Assembly (NCBI GenBank): GCA_022059125.1
Contig: JAEUWY010000020.1
Coordinates: forward strand, 2,232,001-2,296,000
Origin: Corynespora cassiicola
Lineage: Eukaryota > Ascomycota > Dothideomycetes > Pleosporales > Corynesporascaceae
DNA: 64,000 bases
Direction of reading: 5' to 3'
Made by a program: the position numbers and the translations under genes. Shown piece by piece: positions 1 to 11,866 of this stretch; the first letter of the stretch is position 1; every line of letters begins with the position of its first letter. The notes beneath the pieces were generated by a model that saw only the letters and a program-made list of their open reading frames with translations, was not told the DNA's origin and did no database searches.

Positions 1-1777
<1,777 letters not shown>

Positions 1778-2529
1778 GTTGGCGGTGTGTGAGACTGGGT
1801 GTGTTTCTGTGTGTGGTTGGGATAGCGAGGGCGTTGTGGGATCTTGTGGTCGTTGAGGGCGTGGCGGGGGAGTTATGTAGGAGGGTTGGTTTGGCGGCGG
1901 TGAGAGAGGCGGTTCTTGTTGCCTGGGCGGGGCGCGTGCTATTCCCCGCTTAGTCAAACCCACTGCATGCCCAATTCACTTAAAGTACAGTACCGCTAGT
2001 TTTCAGAGATTAGGTGAAAGGCGGCCAGGTGAACAATAACGTACCGTGCACCGCCCTTTGTCTTGAGCCGCGCGCTGTGACTGTTGCCCATGTCTTTGTG
2101 CTGTAGGCTGTGCTCGCCCCCCAGCCCCAGCCCCAAACCACAAGTCACCCGCCGCGCCTCCCATGACCAGCCGGAGATGAGGTACCGACTGTTGAGTCAC
2201 TCTCGTATACACACATACGCAGCGTTTACTGCACCTCCTAAACAGTCATCTTCATTCGACGACGCCCTCTGCCATTTCCGGATTGTTGCGCTTGCAGGCA
2301 TCCACGTTTGGCCCCGTACCAGAGGCCACAAGGTGCTAGACACTGGCTGGGCCGCTCGACAGAGGTCGAACATAGCTACTCCGCGCCCATCGGGACATGC
2401 TCCAGCTGCACTGGTCAAGTCAAAACTCCGTGAGGTTCTTCCGGGACTCTCGTGGTGTCTTTGGTCCTGTCCATGCGGGTGCTCCAGCACAATCACTCTA
2501 GCGTTCGGGTTCGAGGGCCTTATCGAGTA

Positions 2530-2556
2530 CCTACCTAGGTACCTAGGCTAGGTAGG
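2530..2556. repeat. Perfect 9-bp inverted repeat with CCTAGG core
   Basis: Arms CCTACCTAG and CTAGGTAGG are exact reverse complements separated by GTACCTAGG, which itself contains GTAC and CCTAGG palindromes. It could be a hairpin or a dimeric binding site. The function is unknown. Confidence 0.7.
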
Positions 2557-2709
2557 CAGGGCCCAGTTGGGAGTTTCTGTGACCACAAAACGCTGCAAGA
2601 ATGTTGAACCATGTGAACTATGGATACCATACACAAGAGATCCAATGAACAGAATCATAATCATCAGCTAGAAACACCTAGGCACTTGGGTACCAGAGGA
2701 CGGTACTTA

Positions 2710-2717
2710 TCACGTGA
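2710..2717. promoter_or_regulatory. TCACGTGA palindrome upstream of HEM13
   Basis: An eight-base perfect palindrome with a CACGTG E-box core, the kind of site bound by bHLH factors such as Cbf1-type proteins. Placement upstream of HEM13 is seen; the bound factor is inference. Confidence 0.4.
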
Positions 2718-2931
2718 TGCAATGTTTGCGCGGTTTGCAGCATCGGCTGTTATCGGTACCTGCATGATGCCACCTCCGTGGTGTGATGCCCGCGGGTGAC
2801 CCGGAACGCTCCCGTGCCCAAACATCTCCAGGCCAGAATTGTAAACCGTTTTCTGGCTAGGTGCCCACTCCTTTTCTCTTATTGGTCTTTAGCGCATATT
2901 TCATAGCTTCTCTGTCTGCAATCACCCCACA

Positions 2932-4250
2932 ATGCCGCCATTCCGACCTTCAGCACATCTCATTCGAGCTCTTGGGCTCCAGCAAAGGCGACCCCTACAC
3001 CCGAGGTTTTTCTCTCCGAGGCAGGCCAGTGTTCCAAAACGCTATTTAAGCAATGGAGCCTCCAGACAAAAGAAGGATCCTCTCGAAGAGTGGCGCAATC
3101 CGGAGCCTAGTAAATGGCCTAATCGCATTCGACTACTCCTCCTTCCCTTCATAGGCGCAATGGTCTACTCAATGGTACCCCTCCTCCAATTGAGCATTCT
3201 GAAACCAATTTTCTGATGATTGTCCTGTAGGCTACCGAAGACACTCCCACAGCCGCCCCTCCAAGCATCGCCGAAAAAGATGCTATCCTCAAGCGCGAGA
3301 ACGGCATCACCAAGGACTCTCCCATGCGCCTGCGCATGGAAAAGTTCATAAAGGAACAGCAGAAGCATATTGTTGCAGAACTCGAGAAAGTGGACGGAAA
3401 TAAATTCCAGATTGATACATGGCAACGACCCGAAGGCGGAGGTGGAATCACCTGCGTACTGCAGGAGGGTAATGTTTTCGAGAAGGGTGGAGTGAACACA
3501 TCCGTGGTCTATGGAACACTACCGCGCGCCGCTATCCAGAAAATGCGTGTCAACCACAAGGCACTTGATCCGGACGTTGAGAGCCTAGAGTTCTTCGCTG
3601 CAGGACTGAGCATGGTGTTGCACCCTTCGAACCCAATGGCGCCTACCGTCCACCTCAACTACCGATACTTCGAGACAGCCGACGAGAACGGAAACACAAA
3701 TGCCTGGTGGTATGGTGGAGGCTGTGATCTCACGCCCTGCTACCTGTTTGATGAGGACGCCATCCATTTCCACAACACCATCAAGCAGGCCTGCGACAAG
3801 CATGACAAGGCCTACTACCCGCGCTTCAAGAAGTGGTGCGACGAATATTTCTGCAACAAGCACCGGAGTGAGACTCGTGGTGTGGGTGGCATCTTCTTTG
3901 ATGACTTGGACGAGACGGAGAAGGACCGCGAACAATTGTTCTCGTTTGCGCAGGAGTGCCTTTCGGCCTTCCTACCCTCATATCTCCCCATCATCAACAG
4001 GAGGAAAGACATGCCCTTCACGGAGGCAGAAAAACAATGGCAGCAGATTCGGAGAGGACGATATGTGGAATTCAATCTAGTTCACGACAGGGGAACAGCA
4101 TTTGGGTTGAACACGCCAGGATCAAGAGTGGAGAGCATCTTGATGAGCTTACCCCTCACTGCGAGGTGGCAATATATGCACGCACCAGAGCCGGGGAGCA
4201 GGGAAGATCGCTTGCTGCAGGTGCTGAAGAATCCCAAGGATTGGGTATGA
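2932..4250 (+). CDS. HEM13: Coproporphyrinogen III oxidase (oxygen-dependent)
   Basis: Converts coproporphyrinogen III to protoporphyrinogen IX by oxidative decarboxylation in heme synthesis. Two exons (2932-3174, 3231-4250) with a 56-nt intron give 420 residues. Family signatures are dense: [20 protein letters not shown], the HLNYRYFE strand, [13 protein letters not shown], the metal/substrate-side DAIHFH, and the C-terminal PLTARWQY near the end. The first about 75 residues are Arg/Ser-rich with few acidic residues ([19 protein letters not shown]) followed by a hydrophobic stretch, which looks like a mitochondrial presequence plus membrane-proximal segment. That fits an intermembrane-space enzyme, unlike cytosolic yeast Hem13. 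The start at 2932 is chosen because it supplies this presequence and is in phase through the intron. Confidence 0.96.
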
Positions 4251-4811
4251 GATGATATGTGTTATTACCACTGTACCATAAAAAGGACAAAACTTGTAAA
4301 TAAGAAACTTTTTTTCTCTGGCCTCTACGCAAATCCTCCTCCTAGTTCCCGCAATTTCATCTCAAGTGTTTCGGGCCATGCTCGAGTTGTATGATACTAT
4401 TAATCTACCAAACGTTGGCTCTATTTTGGCACGCAAGATCTTTTGGAACTAATTGGCCCACTTCTTCGTCCCCAATTGCGGATCTGAAGATATGTTGTCT
4501 AACAATAGCAGGTTGAACAATGTTATTCAACTTTATTCTTTTTTTTTTTTCTTTCACCTCTTGTTTGTAAGTTGGTCGTATTACCACTTATCCTATTGTC
4601 CTAACAGTTAACAATAGAACGATCATGGAGGAAACTATAGCTACTTGCGAAAGTAAAGCTGCTATCACATCAATAGTATTCTTCTAATATCATATATCAG
4701 GAGTTATTGGTTTATACGTTTATCAAATGACTTTGCCTTCGACCCTTCAACTTCAAATACTATGTTCTTTGATATCCAAGAACAGTCACTTGCTATTCTC
4801 TCTCATTCGAC
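4251..4811. other. HEM13 3' region entering an AT-richer segment
   Basis: No coding sequence recognised. Base composition drops toward A/T from about 4250, with T runs near 4540, and stays lower through the two USP-like genes to about 8.1 kb. Confidence 0.5.
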
Positions 4812-6126
4812 ATGACTAGAAAAAGCGCTCGACTGCAAAAAAAGGTGGCCCCCACTTTGTCTTTGTGGCAAAGAAGAAAGAGCATAATCGTAAGTTTCAA
4901 GATCCTCCAGCCCTCGGTCGGATAAGCTAATGGTAATTTCAGGCTGGACGATTGATTACCACCTGGCCAGTCCGCCATACATCACGTAAAAATGATGATA
5001 GCAGAGGTATAACCAACCTGACGAATCACTGCTATCAGAATTCCACTCTCCAGTCATTCATGCACATGCCGGCGTTCCTCAATTGGATTAACACGCACTC
5101 GTGGTGTACTCCGGCAACAGCACACAGCTGCGGAAGATGCCTCCTAAGGGACTTTGCTGAACAATACTGGCACGGCAATCCGCAAAACCCTATGCCCAGG
5201 AACTCCTATGATATTACCCAGCGGCTCAATGGCCTCGCCTGCCACTCTGGCAATTTCGAGAACAATGCACAGGAAGACTCGAATGAGTTTTACAACTGGA
5301 TTCTTGGTCACCTAGATACCGGAACACAACCATGGCGGGAGGAGTTTGATGCCCTCTTCAATTTGGACATCCAGGAGCGCAAAACCTGCGGCAATTGCAA
5401 GAAGTCGAGGCTTAGCGCCAACTCATCTGGAACTGAGATAACCCTCACCCTCGACCAAGAGTGCAAGACTATCGAAGACGCCATCGAGAAGGAATTCCAA
5501 TACAAGCGCAGCGGGCGATGTACCATCAGTCATTCTTGCAAGCAGAAGCCAAAAGGCCAAACCGTGGCCCCAGACTATGAGCACGACGTCACGAAAAGCA
5601 TCACCGGCGCACCACTTATACTCCGCATCCATTTGGCAATCTACGATCACTACGGTCAAAAAATCTTTCACCATATGTCTTTCAACGATATTATGGACCT
5701 GAGCATCTGGAATGCCGACATTGCTCCCCTCAAGTACCAGCTCAGCAGCGTTGTGGGTCACATGGGAAACATCATCAATGCGGGCCATTATGTTGCCAAC
5801 GTCCGGACCAACAACGATTCGCGAGGACCCTTCAGATATTTCTCGGATGCGCGCAGTGTCACCATCAATCAGGCAAGGTAAGTTTTCTCTACGACATTCA
5901 TGCTAGATGTTTGGTTACTCTTCACAAAGCAAGAAACTAATTGATGAATAGCTTTACGGGCAACCCACTACAGGCATCGCAATCCACTTACCCTGCGGAA
6001 GCATATATATTGACGTACAGGAAGACCGAAAATGACAATGTCGATATAACGCAAAAGATGGCGAGGGAGTTGAAGAAATTGGCGCCATCTGAAGGCTGGG
6101 TACATGAAGTCCCACAGTCTCCTTAA
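4812..6126 (+). CDS. Ubiquitin-specific-protease-like (C19) protein, copy A
   Basis: A small, diverged USP-type deubiquitinase. Exons 4812-4889, 4943-5877 and 5952-6126 splice in phase (introns start GTAAGT) to 395 residues. The Cys box reads GITNLTNHCYQNSTLQ with catalytic Cys56. NAQEDSNEFYNWIL matches the USP QQDAxEFL motif. A CGNCK pair suggests a half zinc ribbon. The His box is GHMGNIINAGHY with His308, followed by YFSDARSV with the expected third residue Asp328 and the closing PAEAYILTYRK. The triad therefore looks intact. The catalytic domain starts almost at the N terminus, with only a short Lys/Arg-rich leader. Upstream ATG 4812 is chosen because a canonical intron joins it in phase. 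Substrate is unknown. It faces a second USP-like gene tail to tail. Confidence 0.82.
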
Positions 6127-6543
6127 GTAATGGGGGAGTAGATATCAACTGCTCATTTCCTGGTAGTTATGACTAGACATATTTTGTTGAGTGGTGGATA
6201 TACCCAAGGTTTCTCTTCCGAAATATTCGAGATATAGGGTCGTTCATAGCTTGAATATGAGAAATCTCTCCAGCATTGAAGCAAGCGTCCAGTGCATTTC
6301 TTCATGTAAACTAAAGTTAGAAGTACCCATCACTATTTACAAAAGCTAATGCTTCTAAAGTTTCGGAAATGATGATAATATTTAAAATATGTTACTTCAT
6401 TTGCGTTGCGGTACCTGATAGATTGTTCTCTTGGGTTGAGTGGCTACAGCATCGACAGTGTTGAAAAGTGCGCGGTGCGATGCAATTCTGATAAGCAAGC
6501 CACCAAGAGTTGACATGGATATACATGTCTGCATGTGGTGTAC
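6127..6543. other. Convergent spacer between the two USP-like genes
   Basis: About 0.4 kb of AT-rich DNA between the two stop codons. No coding or structural signal recognised. Confidence 0.5.
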
Positions 6544-7773
6544 TCACCGGTTAGTTACTCGCATGTAGATCATGTAGTAAGTATTGAACACTCCGAGAGG
6601 GTTCTTTGTCAGTTGCTTGCGATCAACCTTCGACACGTTCTTATCGTTGACCTCAAACACCCTACCATCGACGCCAGTAACCGTAGCTTTGTAATGACCG
6701 CCATTGAGGCTGCCTGCATGATATGCTACATTCAGAATCTCGTACTTGAAGGGAGTAGTCGGTCTTGCGTGTAGCTCCGTCACATTTAGGACCTCGGGAA
6801 CTGACCAATGAATTGACTGTGCTGTTTTCTTGCGTAACATTCTCTCGGATTGGCAGATTGCTGAAGCCTCGGTCTTGCGAGGGCCGCACTTCGCGCACGT
6901 GGCCACACACACAGGTTCGAGTCTCATTCTTCGTGAGCAGGAAAAGCGAGTCAAACTTCTGGCCAATTCTTGGGAAACAATTCCGATTGATAGATGAGTC
7001 GATCCCGTCCAGGATTCGCCGCAGGAAGTCTTCGGAGTCTTGCTGATTGTCCCGCTCTTTGATTCTTTCGTCGTCTGTGAGATCTGGATTGGGTCGGGGG
7101 GATACCATCGTTGGGCAAGACGGTGTATTGGCAGTAGGGATCCTTTCCCATTGGGAAGATGACCCGGCTTACCGTCTCCATAGGGTTTATTCTTATTGAT
7201 ACGTTCATCGCCCCAATATTCTTGGATGAGGTGCTTCATCGCGCACGCTACGCATATCAGCTGATCCTCGTTTAACAATTCGTCCTCTCCCGACTGGCTG
7301 GTATCCAAATTTGGATCATTGTTATTGCACGGCCAAGATACTATTCCACGAGCGTCGACTTCGTTGTGGGTGAGCACAAACTTGATGAATTTTGGTAAAT
7401 GCAACAGAGCTTGGAGAGCGGCATTGCGGAAACAGTAAGTTTCACCATTTTCAAGCCCCCTAGATTTAATATCATCTTGTTTTATTGGCCATTCGTTACG
7501 AATATGGCCAGATCTCGCGTCGTGGCCCTTCTGTCGATCGCCTTTCTTTGAGCGAGTGGGTCTAAGAGGGAAGGTTGCACGCCTCAGAAGAGATGGATGT
7601 GGAACGACGTCACCCCCAAATGTACGAACTTTCTTCAACCAGACAAAGGCCATATGTAATAAAATGGGGCATAGAGTCAGAAGTACGAAGAAGTCGCGGC
7701 AAAGGGCCGGGAAGAGATGAAAAACCCCAGTGGGGAGGTATCTTGCATGTATGTACGGCATTGCGAGATGCAT
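6544..7773 (-). CDS. Ubiquitin-specific-protease-like protein, copy B (possibly decaying)
   Basis: A second C19-like protein, convergent with copy A. The Cys box is SRGLENGETYCFRNAALQ, the Gln box QQDSEDFLRRILDGI, a CVCGH half ribbon follows, then the His box HAGSLNGGHY, with VFEVNDKNVSKV and NTYYMIY at the end. All three triad positions are present. Reading frame changes twice. The first is solved by an 89-nt intron (7172-7084, GTAAGC to CCAG) that joins in phase. The second, near 6805, can be bridged only by a weak 61-nt intron (6805-6745, GTCAGT to CAAG), giving 359 residues; otherwise it is a frameshift. Relative to copy A about 80 residues between the ribbon and the His box are missing. 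The start is uncertain: 7773 or the internal Met near 7653. Confidence 0.6.
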   Translation of the reverse strand: MHLAMPYIHARYLPTGVFHLFPALCRDFFVLLTLCPILLHMAFVWLKKVRTFGGDVVPHPSLLRRATFPLRPTRSKKGDRQKGHDARSGHIRNEWPIKQDDIKSRGLENGETYCFRNAALQALLHLPKFIKFVLTHNEVDARGIVSWPCNNNDPNLDTSQSGEDELLNEDQLICVACAMKHLIQEYWGDERINKNKPYGDGKPGHLPNGKGSLLPIHRLAQRWYPPDPIQISQTTKESKSGTISKTPKTSCGESWTGSTHLSIGIVSQELARSLTRFSCSRRMRLEPVCVATCAKCGPRKTEASAICQSERMLRKKTAQSIHWSVPEVLNVTELHARPTTPFKYEILNVAYHAGSLNGGHYKATVTGVDGRVFEVNDKNVSKVDRKQLTKNPLGVFNTYYMIYMRVTNR

Positions 7774-8312
7774 TATTGAAGGGCAATAAACTTCGAAAGG
7801 TTCGACAGTCCTAAAAGAATAAGTGCTTTTCTAGAGAGCAAACAATTTTGATTGTTCTGAGCTGTTATATTGTACAATGCGCCCAGCTTTGTTATTCTGT
7901 CTTATGCACATGATACTAAATTCCAGAGTTTCTGCACGTATTGAGATAAGTTTTGATGAGAAATCGTGTGTCATTTATTTAGAAGCATCTTTGATTTATT
8001 GACATAGGAACCACATCATTATGTACTATCACACAGGAGTGCCTATTATAAGTAATTTTGAACGCACAGGCACGCACTCTTCCAAGAGGAGGGGGAATTG
8101 AATGCCACGAATGCTCAACTCCTACTATTTTGACTTGTTAACATTCAATACTGCAAGGGTATGATCAGAATGCACGTGAAGAATTATGTGACCTCAATTC
8201 GCATTGTCAAGAAGAGCATCCCACCTAGTGGCTTGGCACCCAGCACCATTGGTTGGTTGAAAGGCTCTACACCAACTCCAACAATCAGTCAAAACCCGAA
8301 TTTTCAATCACC
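7774..8312. other. AT-rich spacer before TRM9
   Basis: No gene recognised. AT-rich on the USP side, returning to average composition toward TRM9, whose promoter it must contain. Confidence 0.5.
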
Positions 8313-9178
8313 ATGGCAGAAGAAGAGGTGCGAGGTCAGGATTATGAAGCACAACATGTGCATGCCGTGTATGAAGAGATTGCTTCCCACTTCTCCTCCA
8401 CCAGATACAAGGTGTGCGTCATCGCCAACAAATTCGGCAAGCCATATGACTAACTGTCCCAGCCATGGCCCATAGTCGAGCGCTTCCTGAAGGAATTGCC
8501 CGACGGAGCAGTCGGAGCGGACATTGGATGCGGCAACGGCAAATATTTAGCCGTTAACCCCAAAGTGTTCATCGTGGGATCTGATCGGTACGTCTGGCTC
8601 CCGGAGTTGTGTCCCGCCGTGCGAAGGCTCATGCATACAGCTCGACGAACCTGGTCAAGATTGCAAAGCAACACGAACCGCACGATGTTCTTGTTGCAGA
8701 TAATCTGAGTCTCCCACATCCGCCACGGAGCTTGGATTTCGCAATATCAATAGCAGTCATCCATCATCTCTCCACGCCAGCTCGCCGTGTTGAGGCTGTA
8801 CAGGCCGTGTTGGATCTTCTGAAGCCTTCGTTAGAGGATTCAAGCGAGAGTCCAGGAAGGGCATTGATCTATGTGTGGGCGCTTGAGCAAAAAGATAGTC
8901 GCAGAGGCTGGGATGAAGGTCATGAACAGGACGTCATGGTGCCCTGGGTCATGAAGGGCAAGAAGGAGAAGGGCGGCAAGAAGCAGCAGAAGAAGACAGA
9001 GGGAGAGAGTGAACAGATGACGCCGGCACAGCCGGATAAGACGTACTTGCGGTACTACCATTTGTACAAAAATGGAGAGCTCGAAAATGACATCAAAGAG
9101 GCAGGCGGCACAGTGATCGAAGCTGGCTATGAAAAGGACAACTGGTGGGCAATTGCAGTTCCAGCGAAAGCTAGTTGA
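8313..9178 (+). CDS. TRM9: tRNA (carboxymethyluridine-34) methyltransferase, Trm9/ALKBH8-type
   Basis: SAM-dependent enzyme that, with Trm112, makes mcm5U/mcm5s2U at the tRNA wobble position. Three exons (8313-8411, 8463-8587, 8641-9178) give 253 residues, typical of Trm9. The N terminus YEAQHVHAVYEEIASHFSST is the family's opening. SAM motif I is DIGCGNGKY (53-60), followed by GSDRS, then VADNLSLP, the AVIHHLST motif and the RALIYVWALEQ strand. A Lys/Gly-rich insertion (KGKKEKGGKKQQKK) precedes the conserved TYLRYYHLYKNGELE and the end DNWWAIAVP. Intron 1 has a CTAAC branch and TCCCAG acceptor. Intron 2 splits the GSDR codon and is needed to reach the conserved continuation. Confidence 0.95.
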
Positions 9179-9366
9179 TTAGCGCACATACGGCTCTTGC
9201 TTAGATGTAAGTACTGGCTTATCTGCTTGGACATGCCGAGGGCTTATGCTAGTGACAGACAGTATGTGCTCTACGTCACATACAGCTTTAAAGCAGTGCA
9301 GGCTATGAGTTACGAAATATTACCCAAGTCTTCCATAGAACGCCTCGCTTCATGTGAAAAAAAAAA

Positions 9367-10523
9367 TCACTGCTCCACCAATACGACGGGTAACGCGTGG
9401 GTGCTTTCTGTCAAAGGGAACAGTTGCCAGTAAAATCCAACAGCACCAGCGACGAGAATCACGTAATAGGCCACAGTCCAACCGACGCCTCTCGATTCAA
9501 ACTGTGGGCCATCATCTTCCTCGTCATCCCTTTTGTTGCTTGGGGGGCTTATGGGCACGCCCGCCTCGACACCAACACGGCCATAGAAGCGTGGCAGCCC
9601 CATCCAGTTGCAGAAGCTGTGGGCTAAGATGGCGGAGAAGACATTCCCAGTCCGCACAAACACAAAGGCGGCAAAGAAGCCGAACAGAGATGTGTAGGTG
9701 AATTGGAAGAGGGAGCGGAGGACAGCAAAGAGTAACGGGGTCTGGCGATGGGTGAGGCGGAACTCGTACAGGTGATGAATGTGAGCAATGCCGAAGTATA
9801 GCGGGGTCAGGAATATGATCTGCTTTCCCGAGAACTGGGCTAGCACATGGAGAGGGATGATCAGAGCTCGCCATATAAGCTCCTCGCTGACAGGGCCCTG
9901 CGACATGTTAGTATTGTACCTAGCCCATAAAGGAACCTGAGGCCCCCACGTACCACGACGTAGTTCCGGTAGCCTATCCAGCTGCTGAGGGTCTCATACA
10001 TGCCCCTGCATCTGATCCAGTCTTCCCATTCCCCTTCGACTATTCCGTGCTCGAATAGTGGGCCAGCGAACAGGATCGCCACAAGAAGCATTGTCCTTGC
10101 CGTATCCAAGAGGGAGACGGGCCAGCAGCCAAGCCAGCTGAGGATGTCCGAGGGCGAGGCATTGCCGTGGACATGTAATACATAGACAGTCACGGCGAGA
10201 CTAATCAGGGTGGAGAAGGTGACTGCACGAACCCTAGCCTTGATGGACGAGGGCGCATCGCGCGAGAGCTGTGGAGAAGGGCGTGTCGCAGACGACAGGT
10301 AGAAGGGCACGACGTAGGTGAGCACAAAGACGACCTGCGGAGCCAACTGTCAGTCTCGACACCGCTCTCTGCACCAAGTGCATGAACGGCACGAACGATA
10401 GGTGAGGAGGCTATCGCCGGGATGGGGGGAAGCTTGAAACTTGGACGCGGGACGCACCGACAGTAGAGCCGCAGTGGTGGGAGAGATGGCGGGCGGCTTC
10501 TGGGCTGGCGAGACATTAGACAT
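9367..10523 (-). CDS. RCE1: CAAX prenyl protease 2 (Rce1)
   Basis: ER intramembrane protease that removes the last three residues of prenylated Ras/Rho proteins and a-factor-type pheromones. Exons 10523-10458, 10334-9954 and 9897-9367 give 325 residues with many hydrophobic helices. Abi/CAAX signature residues are present: EExxxR as SEELIWR (Glu154, Glu155, Arg159), His188 in FGIAHIHH and His242 in LAHSFCNWMG. The 54-residue spacing between the two His matches my memory of yeast Rce1. Intron 2 sits just before the catalytic exon, joining NYVV to GPVSEE. The start at 10523 is the first in-frame ATG in the leader, but a second possible first exon lies upstream (see findings). The stop is about 190 bp from the TRM9 stop, so the two genes converge. 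Confidence 0.94.
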
Positions 10524-11866
10524 GGTGGAGGGAGTCGGAGAAAATGTGAGAAACTAGCACGCAGTTTGTGCAGATGGTGCAGTGTTGCGGAGCATGGTGT
10601 GGGCGTCTGGACGAAAGCGAGAAGCGCAGGCCAATGGATGGCGACTTACCGCCTTTGAAGACCTTGTTCCCCAGGGCGCTGAAACGGCTTGCCCAATCCT
10701 TGATAGGCGGCGGCATGGTGGGCGCTCTTGAGCATACAGTAGCACTCGTCGCGAAGCGCGCACAGTTATAGAAAAGCAAACGGCATGGGCGACGACGTGT
10801 TTATAGCAGCCCCCGCGCTGACGCTGACGACGACGACCAAGTCGTTGCCCTTTGCTCCCATCTAATCGATAGCCTATACCTGCCCCGTCTGCAAACACTG
10901 CAAACACCGCAAACACGTCACGTGCATCACGTGCACCCGCCCGGCAGCCGGCCCTTCTTTCATCCACACCTCCGGCCTCCGCCGTCCTGCACCCCAGCCC
11001 TTCCCGGCGCCTCGTCACGCTCGTGGTCGTCCCCGAGTGGCCGTCCCCGAGGGAACCACTGCCAGCCCGGCCCTAGCCACAGTACGAGTCGAATCCCTGC
11101 GTCCTTCGCTGCCGCGCGATCACGCAGCCAGGGCCAGACGCGTATCCCAGCGCCAGCTTTCCAGGCCGTTGAGTGGTCCGAGACCCAACGTCAGTGGTGG
11201 GCTTGACGCCCCTAATATTATTCCTCATTTCCTCGCCCGCCCACACCGCGTCGCGAGGCGGTAACTGGTACTTATCGCCCTTCGATAAGGGGGCAGATCG
11301 GAACGAGGGAGGGACCGCCCTGGCACGCAGTCCAGATTCCACGAGTGGCCGGACCACGCTGGGAATCGCCCTCTTGCCTCTGACAAGAGAAGGAAAATCC
11401 CCCGTTCCAGGTTGATTCCCGTGAGGATATCCTCTGCACAAAAGACGACTTGCGGCTGTCCGGGGCTCGTGCTGTGCCAGTAGCAGGGGAGTGAGCTGGC
11501 ATTGGATAGCACATGCAGCTCGTAGCTCGCGTCTGCACCTGCGAACCTCTTTCGGCTCGCCAACTTGGCCACGGCTCTCCTGAGGGTTTTAATCTGTCGC
11601 TTGACCACTCCGCATCCTCTCTTTTTCGAATCTTCAAACCTTCTAATGCCATTGCGCTGCACCCGTCACTCTTTTGACATGTCTGTATAGCCTCTTCTTG
11701 TCGCTCTTTAGCTCACACCGTTTCTCAACTATCCTTAGTCTGTTGTTTTTTCCCTTCCTTTTCCTACCTTTTGGCATCTTAATGGTCCGTTTCTCGTCGC
11801 TGCATCGAGCATCTGAACTCTCGCTCTCGAGTTCCCGAAATTCCCGGACCTTCCGCACATCTCAGC
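10524..11866. other. Divergent promoter region between RCE1 and the serine-rich gene
   Basis: Contains a possible alternative RCE1 first exon (10716-10650), a three-copy GCAAACAC tandem repeat directly followed by two TCACGTGC sites (10891-10934), and a GC-rich leader. Open frames at about 11.2-11.7 kb have no recognisable domain and look like chance frames. Confidence 0.55.
10891..10934. promoter_or_regulatory. Three 9-bp GCAAACAC repeats plus two TCACGTGC boxes
   Basis: GCAAACACT, GCAAACACC and GCAAACACG occur head to tail. They run straight into two direct TCACGTGC copies (10918-10925 and 10927-10934) nine bases apart. It sits in the divergent interval of RCE1 and the serine-rich gene and looks like a composite protein-binding array. 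Confidence 0.55.

Larger units (their letters stand above)
1778..2931. other. Divergent promoter region between ATG8 and HEM13
   Basis: No supported coding sequence. It holds a 9-bp-arm inverted repeat at 2530-2556 and a palindromic TCACGTGA at 2710-2717, about 215 bp before the HEM13 start. ATG8 (-) and HEM13 (+) are transcribed away from each other, so both promoters must lie here. Confidence 0.6.

Noticed and set aside
4952..5881. Starting USP copy A inside the second exon
   Set aside because: That frame has no ATG before the Cys box; ATG 4812 joins in phase through a canonical GTAAGT intron and is preferred.
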